Of a stretch of DNA of 64,000 nucleotides, positions 38,089 to 46,812 are shown in pieces. Source of the DNA: Acinetobacter lwoffii (lineage in GTDB: Bacteria; Pseudomonadota; Gammaproteobacteria; Pseudomonadales; Moraxellaceae). The notes below the pieces were generated by a model. That model searched no databases. It was given only the letters and a program-made list of their open reading frames with translations, and was not told the DNA's origin. How positions within the stretch are numbered: position 1 is the stretch's first letter; each line of letters starts with the position of its first letter. The translations under genes and the position numbers were made by a program. The DNA lies in contig NZ_JALJVC010000002.1 in the NCBI RefSeq assembly GCF_022967985.1, positions 124,001 to 188,000 on the forward strand. Direction: 5' to 3'.

Positions 38089-38116
38089 AAAAATGCGCCT
38101 TTGGGCGCATTTTTTA
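38089..38116 (+). terminator. Intrinsic terminator after rplS
   Basis: AAATGCGCC-TTT-GGGCGCATTT with a T run; it closes the rpsP-rplS operon. Confidence 0.92.
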
Positions 38117-38136
38117 TGCCTGATTTTTATTTGGAT

Positions 38137-38448
38137 TTATTCGAAATGTTCCTGCAAAGGCAAGATCATGGCATCCAAAATATCCAAGAAAATTTTATGA
38201 ATAAACATCAGGAATAATACAAAATATCCCCAAGACTGGAATCCTGCATTAAAAAGTTGAATGCAAATAAAACATTGTGTGATAGCCAGTAAAATACTGA
38301 TCCATACATTTGCGATAATATGTCGATGACAAGAGGGACAATAATAAGGCTCATATTTTTTAAATTGAAAAGGATTAATCACTTTTCGTTTGCAACAGGG
38401 GCAGGTTCTTTTAAATCTGTTTTTGATTTCTATAGAAGGTATCTGCAT
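38137..38448 (-). CDS. Small zinc-ribbon membrane protein, function unknown
   Basis: The 103-residue product has an N-terminal zinc-ribbon pattern (CPCCKRK near residue 16 and CPSCHRH near residue 38) and two hydrophobic segments (about 47-68 and 72-92). This suggests a small membrane protein with a cytoplasmic metal-binding head. No specific family is recognised. It stands alone between the rplS terminator and the lipase array; ribosome site and start (38448) are not strong. Confidence 0.6.
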   Translation of the reverse strand: MQIPSIEIKNRFKRTCPCCKRKVINPFQFKKYEPYYCPSCHRHIIANVWISILLAITQCFICIQLFNAGFQSWGYFVLFLMFIHKIFLDILDAMILPLQEHFE

Positions 38449-38554
38449 TTATTTTATTTCACAGTTCTTTTTATATTTGATGAATATTTTATATGCAGTT
38501 TAATCATGATTAACAAGTAAATTTCAAGAAAAAATTTGGAGAAAAATAAGATAG

Positions 38555-38580
38555 AAAAAGCCTCTGGATGAATAGAGGCT
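38555..38580 (-). terminator. Terminator at the end of the lipase array
   Basis: On the minus strand AGCCTCT-N8-AGAGGCT is followed by TTTTTC; it lies about 10 bases beyond the stop of the last lipase gene. Confidence 0.85.
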
Positions 38581-38589
38581 TGTGTAGCT

Positions 38590-39561
38590 CTATAAACCTT
38601 GCAGTTTTAAGCGGTTGGCATGCTGGCGATAAACATCGACTGGGTCTGGAGCAAAGACATTTCTTAACCCGAGTAACTGGTTCACTTCATCCAGGTGGTT
38701 CCAGTTGTAGTTATCCCGAATGGTTTTACCGAATTTGGCACTACAGCGGGAGACCAGACCATCATTTTCCTTGCCGCCATCAATGAGTAGGGCTGTAACT
38801 TTGAGTGCTGAATCAGGATCGAGCGGGTTGGTGACTTGGCCTACACCTGTGAATGAATAGTTGTAGATACCTTTTTGTTGATATGCACCTTCACCACAGG
38901 TGGTAGTCGGCATACCCAGCGGATATTTCTGGTTGAATTGCGCAGATCCTGCCAGGGTCAGGCTGCGACCACCAGCCAGAGAATCATGCGGGAAACTGTT
39001 CGGATCCAGACCTTGTGCCCAGGTGATGGCCTTAGACACCAGGTTAATGCCACCCACTAAAGGTCCTTGTATCGGTGTGCCTTCTGCTTGTAGGATCAGG
39101 TCTGCAACCGGGGAACCCTTATGCGGAGCACCGACGGAAGTCAGGGAAGCAACTATTCCATTCCCTGCACCTGCGACATAACGAATGGTCGGGCCGCCAT
39201 GGGAATGACCGATCAGATTGACTTTCTTTGCACCGGTAATGGCCAGAATTTCATTTACTTGCTCTAAAAGTTGCTCACCACGAATTTCCGATGAGTTAAA
39301 AGGCGAGACACGTGTTGCCCAAACATTGCCGCCATTACGCGCCAGATCCGGTAAAATCTGATACCAGTAATCCAGTCCAAACTGGTCAGTACCGATCCGG
39401 ATAAAGCCTGCCATGCCATGTGCAAATACAATCGGGTATTGTGTTTTTGCATAATTGGACACGACAAATCTGGATTCTGCTTGCTGTAAATTGGAAGCCT
39501 GTACATATTGGCCCGTAAATAATGCGCAGCATAAGGTTATAAAATGCGTTTTAATTTTCAT
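38590..39561 (-). CDS. Family I secreted triacylglycerol lipase, copy 1 (distal)
   Basis: Secreted alpha/beta hydrolase that cleaves triacylglycerol esters after folding in the periplasm with the Lif chaperone. The 323-residue product (ATG 39561; the upstream extension is unlikely) has a signal peptide ending near QA (about residue 21), VFAHGMAGF with the oxyanion HG, nucleophile Ser in GHSHGG, catalytic Asp in ENDGLVSRCS and His plus calcium ligands in NHLDEVNQ. A Cys pair (TTCGEG, SRCSA) fits the single family disulfide. The body is nearly identical to copy 2 (39631), but the first 35 residues resemble copy 3. Confidence 0.93.
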   Translation of the reverse strand: MKIKTHFITLCCALFTGQYVQASNLQQAESRFVVSNYAKTQYPIVFAHGMAGFIRIGTDQFGLDYWYQILPDLARNGGNVWATRVSPFNSSEIRGEQLLEQVNEILAITGAKKVNLIGHSHGGPTIRYVAGAGNGIVASLTSVGAPHKGSPVADLILQAEGTPIQGPLVGGINLVSKAITWAQGLDPNSFPHDSLAGGRSLTLAGSAQFNQKYPLGMPTTTCGEGAYQQKGIYNYSFTGVGQVTNPLDPDSALKVTALLIDGGKENDGLVSRCSAKFGKTIRDNYNWNHLDEVNQLLGLRNVFAPDPVDVYRQHANRLKLQGL

Positions 39562-39590
39562 AAAGTTCCATTTTGGCGGTTTAAAAATTA

Positions 39591-39621
39591 AAAAATCCCT
39601 GCACATTGTAATGACAGGGAT
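39591..39621 (-). terminator. Terminator after lipase copy 2
   Basis: On the minus strand ATCCCTG and CAGGGAT (39615-39621 with 39595-39601) are followed by TTTTTTAA. The terminator implies that copies 1 and 2 are not simply co-transcribed. Confidence 0.8.
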
Positions 39622-39630
39622 GAGGTTGAA

Positions 39631-40599
39631 TTACAGGCCTTGCAATTTGAGCCGGTTGGCATGTTGCCGATAAACATCGACTGGGTCTGGAGCAAAGACA
39701 TTTTTTAATCCGAGTAACTGGTTCACTTCATCCAGGTGGTTCCAGTTGTAGTTATCCCGAATGGTTTTACCGAATTTGGCACTACAGCGGGAGACCAGAC
39801 CATCATTTTCCTTGCCGCCATCAATGAGTAGAGCTGTAACTGTCAAGGCTGAATCAGGATCGAGCGGATTGGTGACTTGACCTATACCGGTAAATGAATA
39901 ATGACGAATATCACCGTCTTTTTCCTTACCTTCACCGCAGGCGGTGGTTGGCATACCGAGCGGATATTTCTGGTTGAATTGAGCGGATCCTGCTAGGGTC
40001 AGACTGCGACCACCAGCCAGAGAATCATGTGGGAAACTGCTCGGATCCAGACCTTGTGCCCAGGTGATGGCCTTAGACACCAGGTTGATACCACCGACTA
40101 AAGGCCCTTGTATCGGTGTACCTTCTGCTTGCAGGATCAGGTCTCCAACCGGGGAGCCCTTATGCGGAGCACCGACAGAAGTCAGGGAAGCGACTATTCC
40201 ATTCCCTGCACCTGCGACATAACGAATGGTCGGGCCGCCATGCGAATGACCGATCAGATTGACTTTCTTTGCACCGGTAATGGCCAGAATTTCATTTACC
40301 TGCTCTAAAAGTTGCTCACCCCGAATTTCCGATGAGTTAAAAGGCGAGACACGTGTTGCCCAGACATTACCGCCATTACGCGCCAGATCCGGTAAAATCT
40401 GATACCAGTAATCCAGTCCAAACTGGTCAGTACCGATCCGGATGAAACCCGCCATACCATGTGCAAAGACAATCGGATATTGGGTCTTGGCATATTGTGA
40501 ACTGGCTTTTGCTGTGACCTGACTGGCCTGGGTGGATGCCTGGGTGCTGAGACATGTACCCGCCAGCAGCAGGCCGGTGATTAATATTCCGAATTTCAT
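39631..40599 (-). CDS. Family I secreted triacylglycerol lipase, copy 2
   Basis: The 322-residue product has a signal peptide (cut near residue 21), oxyanion HG in VFAHGMAGF, GHSHGG nucleophile elbow, ENDGLVSRCS (catalytic Asp) and NHLDEVNQ (catalytic His with calcium ligands). From about residue 36 onward it differs from copy 1 at only a few residues plus one nine-residue block near residue 216, and the DNA is almost as similar, so the pair arose or was homogenised recently. Its N-terminus is more like copy 4. Confidence 0.94.
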   Translation of the reverse strand: MKFGILITGLLLAGTCLSTQASTQASQVTAKASSQYAKTQYPIVFAHGMAGFIRIGTDQFGLDYWYQILPDLARNGGNVWATRVSPFNSSEIRGEQLLEQVNEILAITGAKKVNLIGHSHGGPTIRYVAGAGNGIVASLTSVGAPHKGSPVGDLILQAEGTPIQGPLVGGINLVSKAITWAQGLDPSSFPHDSLAGGRSLTLAGSAQFNQKYPLGMPTTACGEGKEKDGDIRHYSFTGIGQVTNPLDPDSALTVTALLIDGGKENDGLVSRCSAKFGKTIRDNYNWNHLDEVNQLLGLKNVFAPDPVDVYRQHANRLKLQGL

Positions 40600-40732
40600 T
40601 ATATTTTCCTCACTTTTGTTGTTTTAACGGGATGATCCTCATCCAGTCGCCTAAAGTTCCCCTATGTAGCAGGGACTCAGTTTCCTAAGTTTTTTTAATT
40701 AATAAAGATGATCTATTCATAAAATAAGTGAT

Positions 40733-41704
40733 TTATAAGCCTTGCAGCTTGAGCCGGTTGGCATGTTGGCGATACAGTGCGACCGGATCCTGCGCGAAAG
40801 GACCCAAAATGCCAAAAAACTGGTTTACTTCATCAAAGTGGTTATGGGCATAGTCCTGACGAATGATTTGGCCATAACGTCCGCTACACAGCGGCAGAGC
40901 ACCATCATTGGCTTCTCCTTTCAAGAAACTGCTACCTAAAGTCACGACTGTAGACTCAATTACATCCAAGGAATTAGTTGCCTGCCGGTTGCCCATCCAG
41001 GAATAGTGGTAAATTCGATTTGGCGTGAGTTTGCTGCCCTGAGATTGACAGTCTTTGGGAATGGCAGAGGAGCCATATTTCATATTGAAAGCCTGAATCG
41101 CCTCTGGGTTCATAGCTTCCAGTGCTTCGATCATACTGACCGGATACTGGTTAGCTGTAACCAGATTCATGCTATGTCCCAGAATTGTACCGATGGCATG
41201 GATAAAGGGTGCAAGGAGGAGTGTCTGGCTGGCATTGACAAAAACTGGTGTGCCTTGCATAGCGCCCGCAATAGCGGTTAAGGAGGCAGCTTTATGTGGC
41301 GCAACGCCCTCGATATATTGAATCGTTGGGCCACCTTGGCTATGCCCAATCAGATTGACTTTCTTCTGACCAGTTAATGCCAGTACTTCATCAATTTGCA
41401 TCAAGAGCTGTTCACCGCGGAGTTCATTGGACGCAACAGCAGACAATTCGGCAGAAAATACCCGTGCACCATGCCGGCTCAGGTCTTGGGGAATCTGATA
41501 CCAGTAATCCAGACCGATGCTCTCCGTTCCAATCCGGTTAAAACCCAGACCAAAACCATGAACAAAGACCATCGGATATTTTGTCCTGGCATAACTTGAG
41601 AGGACAAAATTGCTTTTATATTGCTGTAATGCCGCGGCTTGCACAGGACCAGTTACTAGGGAAACCAGTAGCAAAAAGCTTAAGTAAGATATTATTTTTT
41701 TCAT
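40733..41704 (-). CDS. Family I secreted triacylglycerol lipase, copy 3
   Basis: The 323-residue product has a signal peptide (about 1-23), VFVHGFGLGF (oxyanion region), GHSQGG instead of GHSHGG at the nucleophile elbow, ANDGALPLCS carrying the catalytic Asp, and NHFDEVNQ with the catalytic His and calcium ligands. It is clearly more diverged than copies 1 and 2. It ends in the family C-terminus LYRQHANRLKLQGL. The GHSQGG change does not affect the Ser. Confidence 0.93.
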   Translation of the reverse strand: MKKIISYLSFLLLVSLVTGPVQAAALQQYKSNFVLSSYARTKYPMVFVHGFGLGFNRIGTESIGLDYWYQIPQDLSRHGARVFSAELSAVASNELRGEQLLMQIDEVLALTGQKKVNLIGHSQGGPTIQYIEGVAPHKAASLTAIAGAMQGTPVFVNASQTLLLAPFIHAIGTILGHSMNLVTANQYPVSMIEALEAMNPEAIQAFNMKYGSSAIPKDCQSQGSKLTPNRIYHYSWMGNRQATNSLDVIESTVVTLGSSFLKGEANDGALPLCSGRYGQIIRQDYAHNHFDEVNQFFGILGPFAQDPVALYRQHANRLKLQGL

Positions 41705-41746
41705 TGCAGCTTCCCGATCACGGATAGGTCAAATAAAAAATAATCA

Positions 41747-41779
41747 GAAAAAAGCCTATATCTCAGCTGAAATATAGGC
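41747..41779 (-). terminator. Terminator after lipase copy 4
   Basis: On the minus strand GCCTATAT (41772-41779) pairs with ATATAGGC (41754-41761) and is followed by TTTTTTCTG. It separates copy 4 from copy 3. Confidence 0.82.
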
Positions 41780-41788
41780 ACTCTGGGG

Positions 41789-42799
41789 TTATAAACCTTC
41801 TAATTTGAGCCGGTTGGCATGCTGGCGATAGAGGGCGACCGGATCGGGTGCAAACATCCCCTTCAGACCAAACATCATGTTGGCCAGGTCAGTATGATTG
41901 AGTTTGTACTGGTCATGAATCACCTTGCCCATGAACGCACTACAACGTGACACCATGCCGTCATTGTCTTTACTGCCATAAGATAAAGGGCCGAGCTGCA
42001 TCAGGATCGTGTCAATATCCAGTGCATTGGTGGCTTGGGCCACACCCGTCCATGAATAATAATGGATGCCTTTACTGTCTTTCTGCTTTAAATTTTTATT
42101 GCAGTTTTCTGTGGATGCCAATACACCATCTTTGACCACCTGCTGCGCCACTGTGGCATTAAAAGTATTTGAGCCGGTCTGGGTCAGGGATTTCATGGAA
42201 GCATCAAAATCAATTTCCAGTTCAGGTTTAAACTGGCCTAATGCAATCAATGGACCAATAATATAATCACCTAAAATGTTAAAGGCAGTACGGGTCAGGC
42301 GATTATTTTGAATATCATCTGCCACTTTGGAGCCATGGTAGGTTCCTGCAACGCCAGTGATAGACGAAATATACTGCGGCTGGGTCGCTGCGACATACAG
42401 TACTGTCGGTCCGCCATGAGAGTGACCAATCAAATTCAGTTTTTGCTTGCCGGTAATTGCCAGAACCTCTTCAACCTGTTGAACCAGTTGTTCACCGCGA
42501 TGCGCCGTTGTATTTGCCAGAGACAATTGTGCCGCAAAGACGGTAGAGCCATTACGTGCCATATCTGGCAGAATCTGATACCAGTAATCCAGCCCGATAC
42601 TATCGGTGCCAATGCGTGACCAGCCTAGCCAGCCATGCACCATCAAGATCGGATATTTGGTCTTGGCATAGTCAGACCGGGTCTTTTCGATGACTTGTGT
42701 TGCACTCGCTGCAGCCTGAGTATGTGCAGAAAAACTGAATCCCAGAGTTGTCGCTAAAGCCACAGTCAGTAACTGGGCTATCTTGCTGAAAGTATGCAT
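41789..42799 (-). CDS. Family I secreted triacylglycerol lipase, copy 4 (proximal, diverged)
   Basis: The 336-residue product has a signal peptide (cut near AQA, about residue 30), MVHGWLGW at the oxyanion site, GHSHGG nucleophile elbow, DNDGMVSRCS (catalytic Asp) and NHTDLANM at the catalytic His. Here the Gln that ligates calcium in P. aeruginosa LipA (NHLDEVNQ) is replaced by Met, although His and Asp are kept. It is the copy nearest lifO but is preceded by the lifO terminator, so it probably has its own promoter. Confidence 0.92.
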   Translation of the reverse strand: MHTFSKIAQLLTVALATTLGFSFSAHTQAAASATQVIEKTRSDYAKTKYPILMVHGWLGWSRIGTDSIGLDYWYQILPDMARNGSTVFAAQLSLANTTAHRGEQLVQQVEEVLAITGKQKLNLIGHSHGGPTVLYVAATQPQYISSITGVAGTYHGSKVADDIQNNRLTRTAFNILGDYIIGPLIALGQFKPELEIDFDASMKSLTQTGSNTFNATVAQQVVKDGVLASTENCNKNLKQKDSKGIHYYSWTGVAQATNALDIDTILMQLGPLSYGSKDNDGMVSRCSAFMGKVIHDQYKLNHTDLANMMFGLKGMFAPDPVALYRQHANRLKLEGL

Positions 42800-43188
42800 A
42801 GCTGTCCCTTTTTAATTTTATCGTTATTCAAGCAATCATTGCTTTTTGTAGAGTGTTGCAAACCACAAAATCAGACGATGAAAATACAGGTCCGGCTTTC
42901 AGTGGCTAAGCAAATTTTATTTTTAAAAGGGGTATTTTTTCATTTCAAAGCGTTTAAACCATGTCATTTGGGGACATGCAGGACGGGAGGGGTTTACATT
43001 GTAAATATATGTTTTATCTACACATGTATTTAAATAAAAAGTCTTTGAAATAATTAAAATTTGTCTAAGTTATTTTGTGTAAATTCGAAATATTTTGAAA
43101 CAACTATAAAAGATCATTTTGAGAAAAAATATAAAGTTAGCAAAAGGGCATTTATAAAAAAGCCATCAACAGGTGATGGCTTTTGGGC
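42800..43188 (-). other. 389-base gap between lifO and lipase copy 4
   Basis: No reading frame with coding character is seen. The right end holds the lifO terminator (43155-43184). The remainder is A+T rich and presumably contains the copy 4 promoter; a TTTACA-T-TGTAAA dyad at about 42993-43005 is the only notable symmetric site. No confident -35/-10 pair was found. Confidence 0.5.
43155..43184 (-). terminator. Terminator after lifO
   Basis: AAAAGCCATCA and TGATGGCTTTT form an eleven-base stem with T runs on the minus strand, directly after the lifO stop. Confidence 0.9.
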
Positions 43189-44217
43189 TTAGTCAGCAAA
43201 GGGCAGCTTGGCTCCCTGATCATGAACCTGTTCAAAGGTTTCTACCCGGAGTTGTTCTTGCGGTGTATTAAAATGTTTACTGCGAAGCTGGGCAATGGCT
43301 TGCTGTTTGGCGGTATCTGACATGCCGGACTGGGTAATCTGATCCCGTTCATCTAAATAGCCCGTCACCCGGTTTTTCCAGTCGCTGCGTTGTACATCCA
43401 GTTGTTCCAGACGCTGTGTGGCTTCAGGGCCGACTAGATTAATCCGCATCTGCCGGATTTCATCGCTGGAACCGCCACGAGCCTTAATATTAGCGGTTAG
43501 TTTGCGCAGATCTTCCAGTTTATTCAGTTGTTCCAGATTTTCCTGCCAGTCCTGTGGGAGCTGTTGAAACAGTGCTTTGAGCTTTTGGGCTTTTTCAGTC
43601 TCAGTCAAGCTTTTGTCTGCCAATACGCTCATCCGGTCCAGGGTATATTCATGATAGGCATCTTCTGTGCCAAACAAGCCTTCAATTTCATACTTGGAAA
43701 AGTACTGCTGGCGCAAATTCTGGGTACTGTTATGGATGCTACGATAATAGGCAGGATCTTCCTGATTCAGCCCAGTCGGTGCAGTGAGCTGGCCCAAACC
43801 CTGACGATACTGGATATAACGATCCCATAAATCCAGAATTTGCGAGAGTGCTGGTTCTTTATGATTCTGGCGAATATAGGCTTTAAAATCCTGCTGGATC
43901 TGCTGCAGATTTTTTTCGCCAAACTGAGTAATAAAATATTCAAAACAGTTGCGGGTCTGTTCATTCACGATCAGACGGTTGCTGGCATCTAACTGCATCT
44001 GACAATTAATTTCGGTATCTTGCTGGCTGGCACTGGGGAAGGCTGCATTGGCAGGGCCATTGACCAAGAGTGCGGTTTGCTCTGCCTGAGTTTCAGTAAA
44101 AGGTGTTTTTGTCCCGGTATCCGCCTGGTTATTTTCTTTTGGAGACAGCCATAAGATCAGCGTGAGAATGCACAGCACCAGCAACGCCAGAATGATCCAT
44201 ATTTTATATTTCTGCAT
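43189..44217 (-). CDS. lifO: Lipase-specific foldase (Lif) LifO
   Basis: Lif is a membrane-anchored steric chaperone that folds family I lipases in the periplasm before type II secretion. The 342-residue protein has an N-terminal membrane anchor at about residues 7-25, a variable linker and the helical catalytic-folding domain. That domain includes the recognisable RxxFDY-type stretch (here TRNCFEYFITQFGE), FGTEDAY (about 181) and a C-terminal helical part. A foldase gene upstream of the lipase is the order described in A. calcoaceticus, whereas in Pseudomonas it follows. One foldase appears to serve four lipases. Confidence 0.93.
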   Translation of the reverse strand: MQKYKIWIILALLVLCILTLILWLSPKENNQADTGTKTPFTETQAEQTALLVNGPANAAFPSASQQDTEINCQMQLDASNRLIVNEQTRNCFEYFITQFGEKNLQQIQQDFKAYIRQNHKEPALSQILDLWDRYIQYRQGLGQLTAPTGLNQEDPAYYRSIHNSTQNLRQQYFSKYEIEGLFGTEDAYHEYTLDRMSVLADKSLTETEKAQKLKALFQQLPQDWQENLEQLNKLEDLRKLTANIKARGGSSDEIRQMRINLVGPEATQRLEQLDVQRSDWKNRVTGYLDERDQITQSGMSDTAKQQAIAQLRSKHFNTPQEQLRVETFEQVHDQGAKLPFAD

Positions 44218-44387
44218 ATCCTATGCACCTATTTTCTCGTTGTTTCATTATTTTTAGATGTTCAAGCTTTTAGATATTAAAGCCGGCTCAATATGCCATA
44301 AAAATCATTAGAGACTATAGAAAAGTTGTAAATCATCTCGCAGGGTTTTACCATGGCGCCAATTTATAAAATGTCTGATTTTTTGCC

Positions 44388-45293
44388 ATGAAAGCATCAT
44401 CTCCTAAAATTCAGCGTCGTCATCTTAGTGGTGTCTTCCTGCTTAATAAGCCTTTGGGTATCAGCTCTAATGCCGCATTGCAAAGAGTCCGCTGGTTGTA
44501 CCGTGCACAAAAAGCCGGCCATACCGGTGCGCTGGATCCGCTGGCATCCGGTTTATTGCCCGTGTGTTTGGGGGAGGCGACCAAGTTTTCGCATTATTTA
44601 TTAGATTCGGTCAAGCGTTATCAGACGACCGTATTTTTGGGGCATAGTACCACCACGGGCGATGTCGAAGGTGAGGTGCTTCTGGAAAAAGCGGTTCCTG
44701 AACTCTCGGAAGCCTTGATTCAGGACACATTGGCACAGTTTATCGGGGATATCCAGCAAGTGCCGCCGATGTATTCTGCCTTGAAAAAAGAAGGCCGTCC
44801 TTTATACGAACTGGCGCGCAAAGGTATCGAGATTGAACGTGAAGCGCGTCCAATTACGATTTTAGCGATTGAGTTTTTGTCCTTTACGGAGAACAGTATC
44901 ACGCTGGATATTACCTGTTCTAAAGGCACTTATATCCGGGTTTTGGGGGAAGATATTGCCAAAGCGCTGGGAACTTATGGCCATCTGACTTATCTGCACC
45001 GCATCAAAACCGGCCATTTTGATTTGATTCCGAGTTATACCATTGAATATCTGGAGAGCCTGAGCGAAGCAGAGCGTGATGCACTGTTGTTGCCAGCCTA
45101 TGCACCGGTTGATCATTTTCCAAAAGTGCAGGTACCCGAAGGTCGTGCAGAATATTTTAGCCGCGGCATGGAAAGCAATATCGAACATGAAGCAGCTGAA
45201 CAGGTGCTGGTTTTTGATGGAGATAAATGTCTGGGGCTGGCAGAAATTACTGATAAAAAACGTCTGGTACCCAAACGCGTCCTGAACCTCTAA
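44388..45293 (+). CDS. truB: tRNA pseudouridine(55) synthase TruB
   Basis: TruB makes pseudouridine 55 in the T-loop of tRNAs. The 301-residue product has [14 protein letters not shown], the catalytic Asp in [40 protein letters not shown] and [12 protein letters not shown]. It is not in the usual rbfA-truB-rpsO context here. The ATG at 44388 has no strong ribosome site but matches the family start. Confidence 0.96.
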   Translation: MKASSPKIQRRHLSGVFLLNKPLGISSNAALQRVRWLYRAQKAGHTGALDPLASGLLPVCLGEATKFSHYLLDSVKRYQTTVFLGHSTTTGDVEGEVLLEKAVPELSEALIQDTLAQFIGDIQQVPPMYSALKKEGRPLYELARKGIEIEREARPITILAIEFLSFTENSITLDITCSKGTYIRVLGEDIAKALGTYGHLTYLHRIKTGHFDLIPSYTIEYLESLSEAERDALLLPAYAPVDHFPKVQVPEGRAEYFSRGMESNIEHEAAEQVLVFDGDKCLGLAEITDKKRLVPKRVLNL

Positions 45294-45305
45294 TCGAGTC
45301 AATAT

Positions 45306-46070
45306 ATGGAAATTGAGATCATCATCAGTCTGGTTGTCTTTGCATTTTTTGCAGGGGCGATTGATGCTGCCGTGGGCGGTGGTGGTCTGATCCAGATCCC
45401 GGCAATTATGGGGAGTTTACCGCATTTACAGCCTGCTACGGTCTTTGGCACCAATAAACTCGCGTCCATTTGTGGTACCGCTTCAGCGGCATTTTCCTAT
45501 CTGCGTCAGGTAAAACTGCCCTGGTTGCTCTTAGGCGTGATTGCACTATGCAGTTTTGTCAGTTCTTTTATTGGTGCAGCCAGTGTTACGCTAATTCCAG
45601 TCGAGATCCTTAAGCCTTTTGTGCTGGTCATGTTGATCGTGATCGCAATCTATACCTTAATGAAAAAACAGTTTGGCCAAGTGCATACCGAACAAAAACT
45701 GAATCGGAAAATGCTGATTCTGGCCGCTTTGGGCAGTCTGGCGATAGGCTTTTATGATGGTATCTTTGGTCCGGGCACCGGCAGTTTCTTTATTTTCTTT
45801 TTTATTCGCTATTTAAGCGTCGACTTCCTGCATGCGTCGGCTTTGTCGAAAATTGCCAATTTCACCACCAACCTGGCCGCCTTAAGCTTTTTTATCCCTA
45901 GTGGCAATGTGCTGTTTATGGTCGGGACAATGATGGCGGTAGCCAATATTTGTGGTTCCTTGGTCGGGGTGCGTTTGGCATTTAAATATGGCAGTGGTTT
46001 TATCCGGATTTTATTCCTGATTCTGGTCAGTCTGCTGATTTGCCGGATGGCATACCAGATGTTTTTTTAG
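45306..46070 (+). CDS. TSUP family (TauE/SafE) membrane transporter
   Basis: TSUP proteins export or import sulfite, sulfoacetate and related anions. The 254-residue protein has about eight membrane helices in two repeats, with the family motif GGGGLIQIP near residue 24 and the second repeat GFYDGIFGPGTGSF near 153. It follows truB by 12 bases, so the two may be co-transcribed. The substrate cannot be told from the sequence. Confidence 0.9.
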   Translation: MEIEIIISLVVFAFFAGAIDAAVGGGGLIQIPAIMGSLPHLQPATVFGTNKLASICGTASAAFSYLRQVKLPWLLLGVIALCSFVSSFIGAASVTLIPVEILKPFVLVMLIVIAIYTLMKKQFGQVHTEQKLNRKMLILAALGSLAIGFYDGIFGPGTGSFFIFFFIRYLSVDFLHASALSKIANFTTNLAALSFFIPSGNVLFMVGTMMAVANICGSLVGVRLAFKYGSGFIRILFLILVSLLICRMAYQMFF

Positions 46071-46204
46071 ATCTAAACCCGATGTAAATCATTCTCGATA
46101 TTAAAATTTCTTAACAAATCACTGTATAAACTGTGTCTGAACCTGTTCTGAAAATCTTCTAGAATCAATGATATGAAAAATAAAACAATCGGAGAAATAT
46201 CGGA

Positions 46205-46672
46205 ATGACGACTATTTTTGAAGCATTAAGAGAGAGTCATGAGATTCAGCGTGATCTTGCAGAAAAACTATTACAGACTTCCGGGGATACACCAGAACGC
46301 CGTGAGCTGTTCAAGCAACTGAAAAATGAATTATTTGCGCATGAAGCTGCGGAAGACCGTTATTTTTATATTCCCTTGATGATGACTGATTCAGGCCTGA
46401 ATATTACCCGCCATGCCTTGGCCGAACATCATGAAATGGATGAAATGATCGAGGAACTGACCGCAACTGAATTGAGTAATCCGGGCTGGATTGCCATGGC
46501 CAAAAAACTTTCCGAAAAGGTGCATCATCACTTAAAAGAAGAGGAACATGGTTTCTTCCAGCAGGCCGGTAAAATTCTGGATGAAAAGCAGAAGACCGCT
46601 TTGGCAGTGCAGTACCAGAATGAATACCAGCGTTATAAAGACATGAAAAAAGATATGCTAGTACAAAGCTAA
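46205..46672 (+). CDS. Hemerythrin-like (HHE) domain protein
   Basis: The 155-residue, mostly helical protein has the HHE cation-binding pattern: His in SHEIQ (about 12), HEAAEDRYFY (about 50-59), HALAEHHEMDE (about 75-85) and HHHLKEEEHGFF (about 116-127). These would bind a non-haem di-iron site with oxygen, NO or redox-sensing roles. GGAG precedes the start. The specific role is unknown. Confidence 0.88.
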   Translation: MTTIFEALRESHEIQRDLAEKLLQTSGDTPERRELFKQLKNELFAHEAAEDRYFYIPLMMTDSGLNITRHALAEHHEMDEMIEELTATELSNPGWIAMAKKLSEKVHHHLKEEEHGFFQQAGKILDEKQKTALAVQYQNEYQRYKDMKKDMLVQS

Positions 46673-46696
46673 GCTTTAAATTCAAGTTGAATAAAT

Positions 46697-46726
46697 AAAA
46701 AAGATGGCTGTAGTGCCATCTTTTTT
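46697..46726. terminator. Bidirectional terminator between HHE gene and EamA gene
   Basis: AAAAAAGATGGC-TGTAGT-GCCATCTTTTTT between convergent genes, with six A and six T on its flanks. Confidence 0.9.
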
Positions 46727-46812
46727 ATGCCTTCTATATTTTTCTTTCAAAGCAAGTAAAAACACAGAATGGATAGAATATTTAATCAGTTGTTCAAATT
46801 CCAATAAGGCTT

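Noticed and set aside
40649..40662. Minus-strand GG-N10-GC before lipase copy 2
   Set aside because: The bases around it do not match TTGGCAC or TTGC; with an A/T-rich background such spacing occurs by chance.
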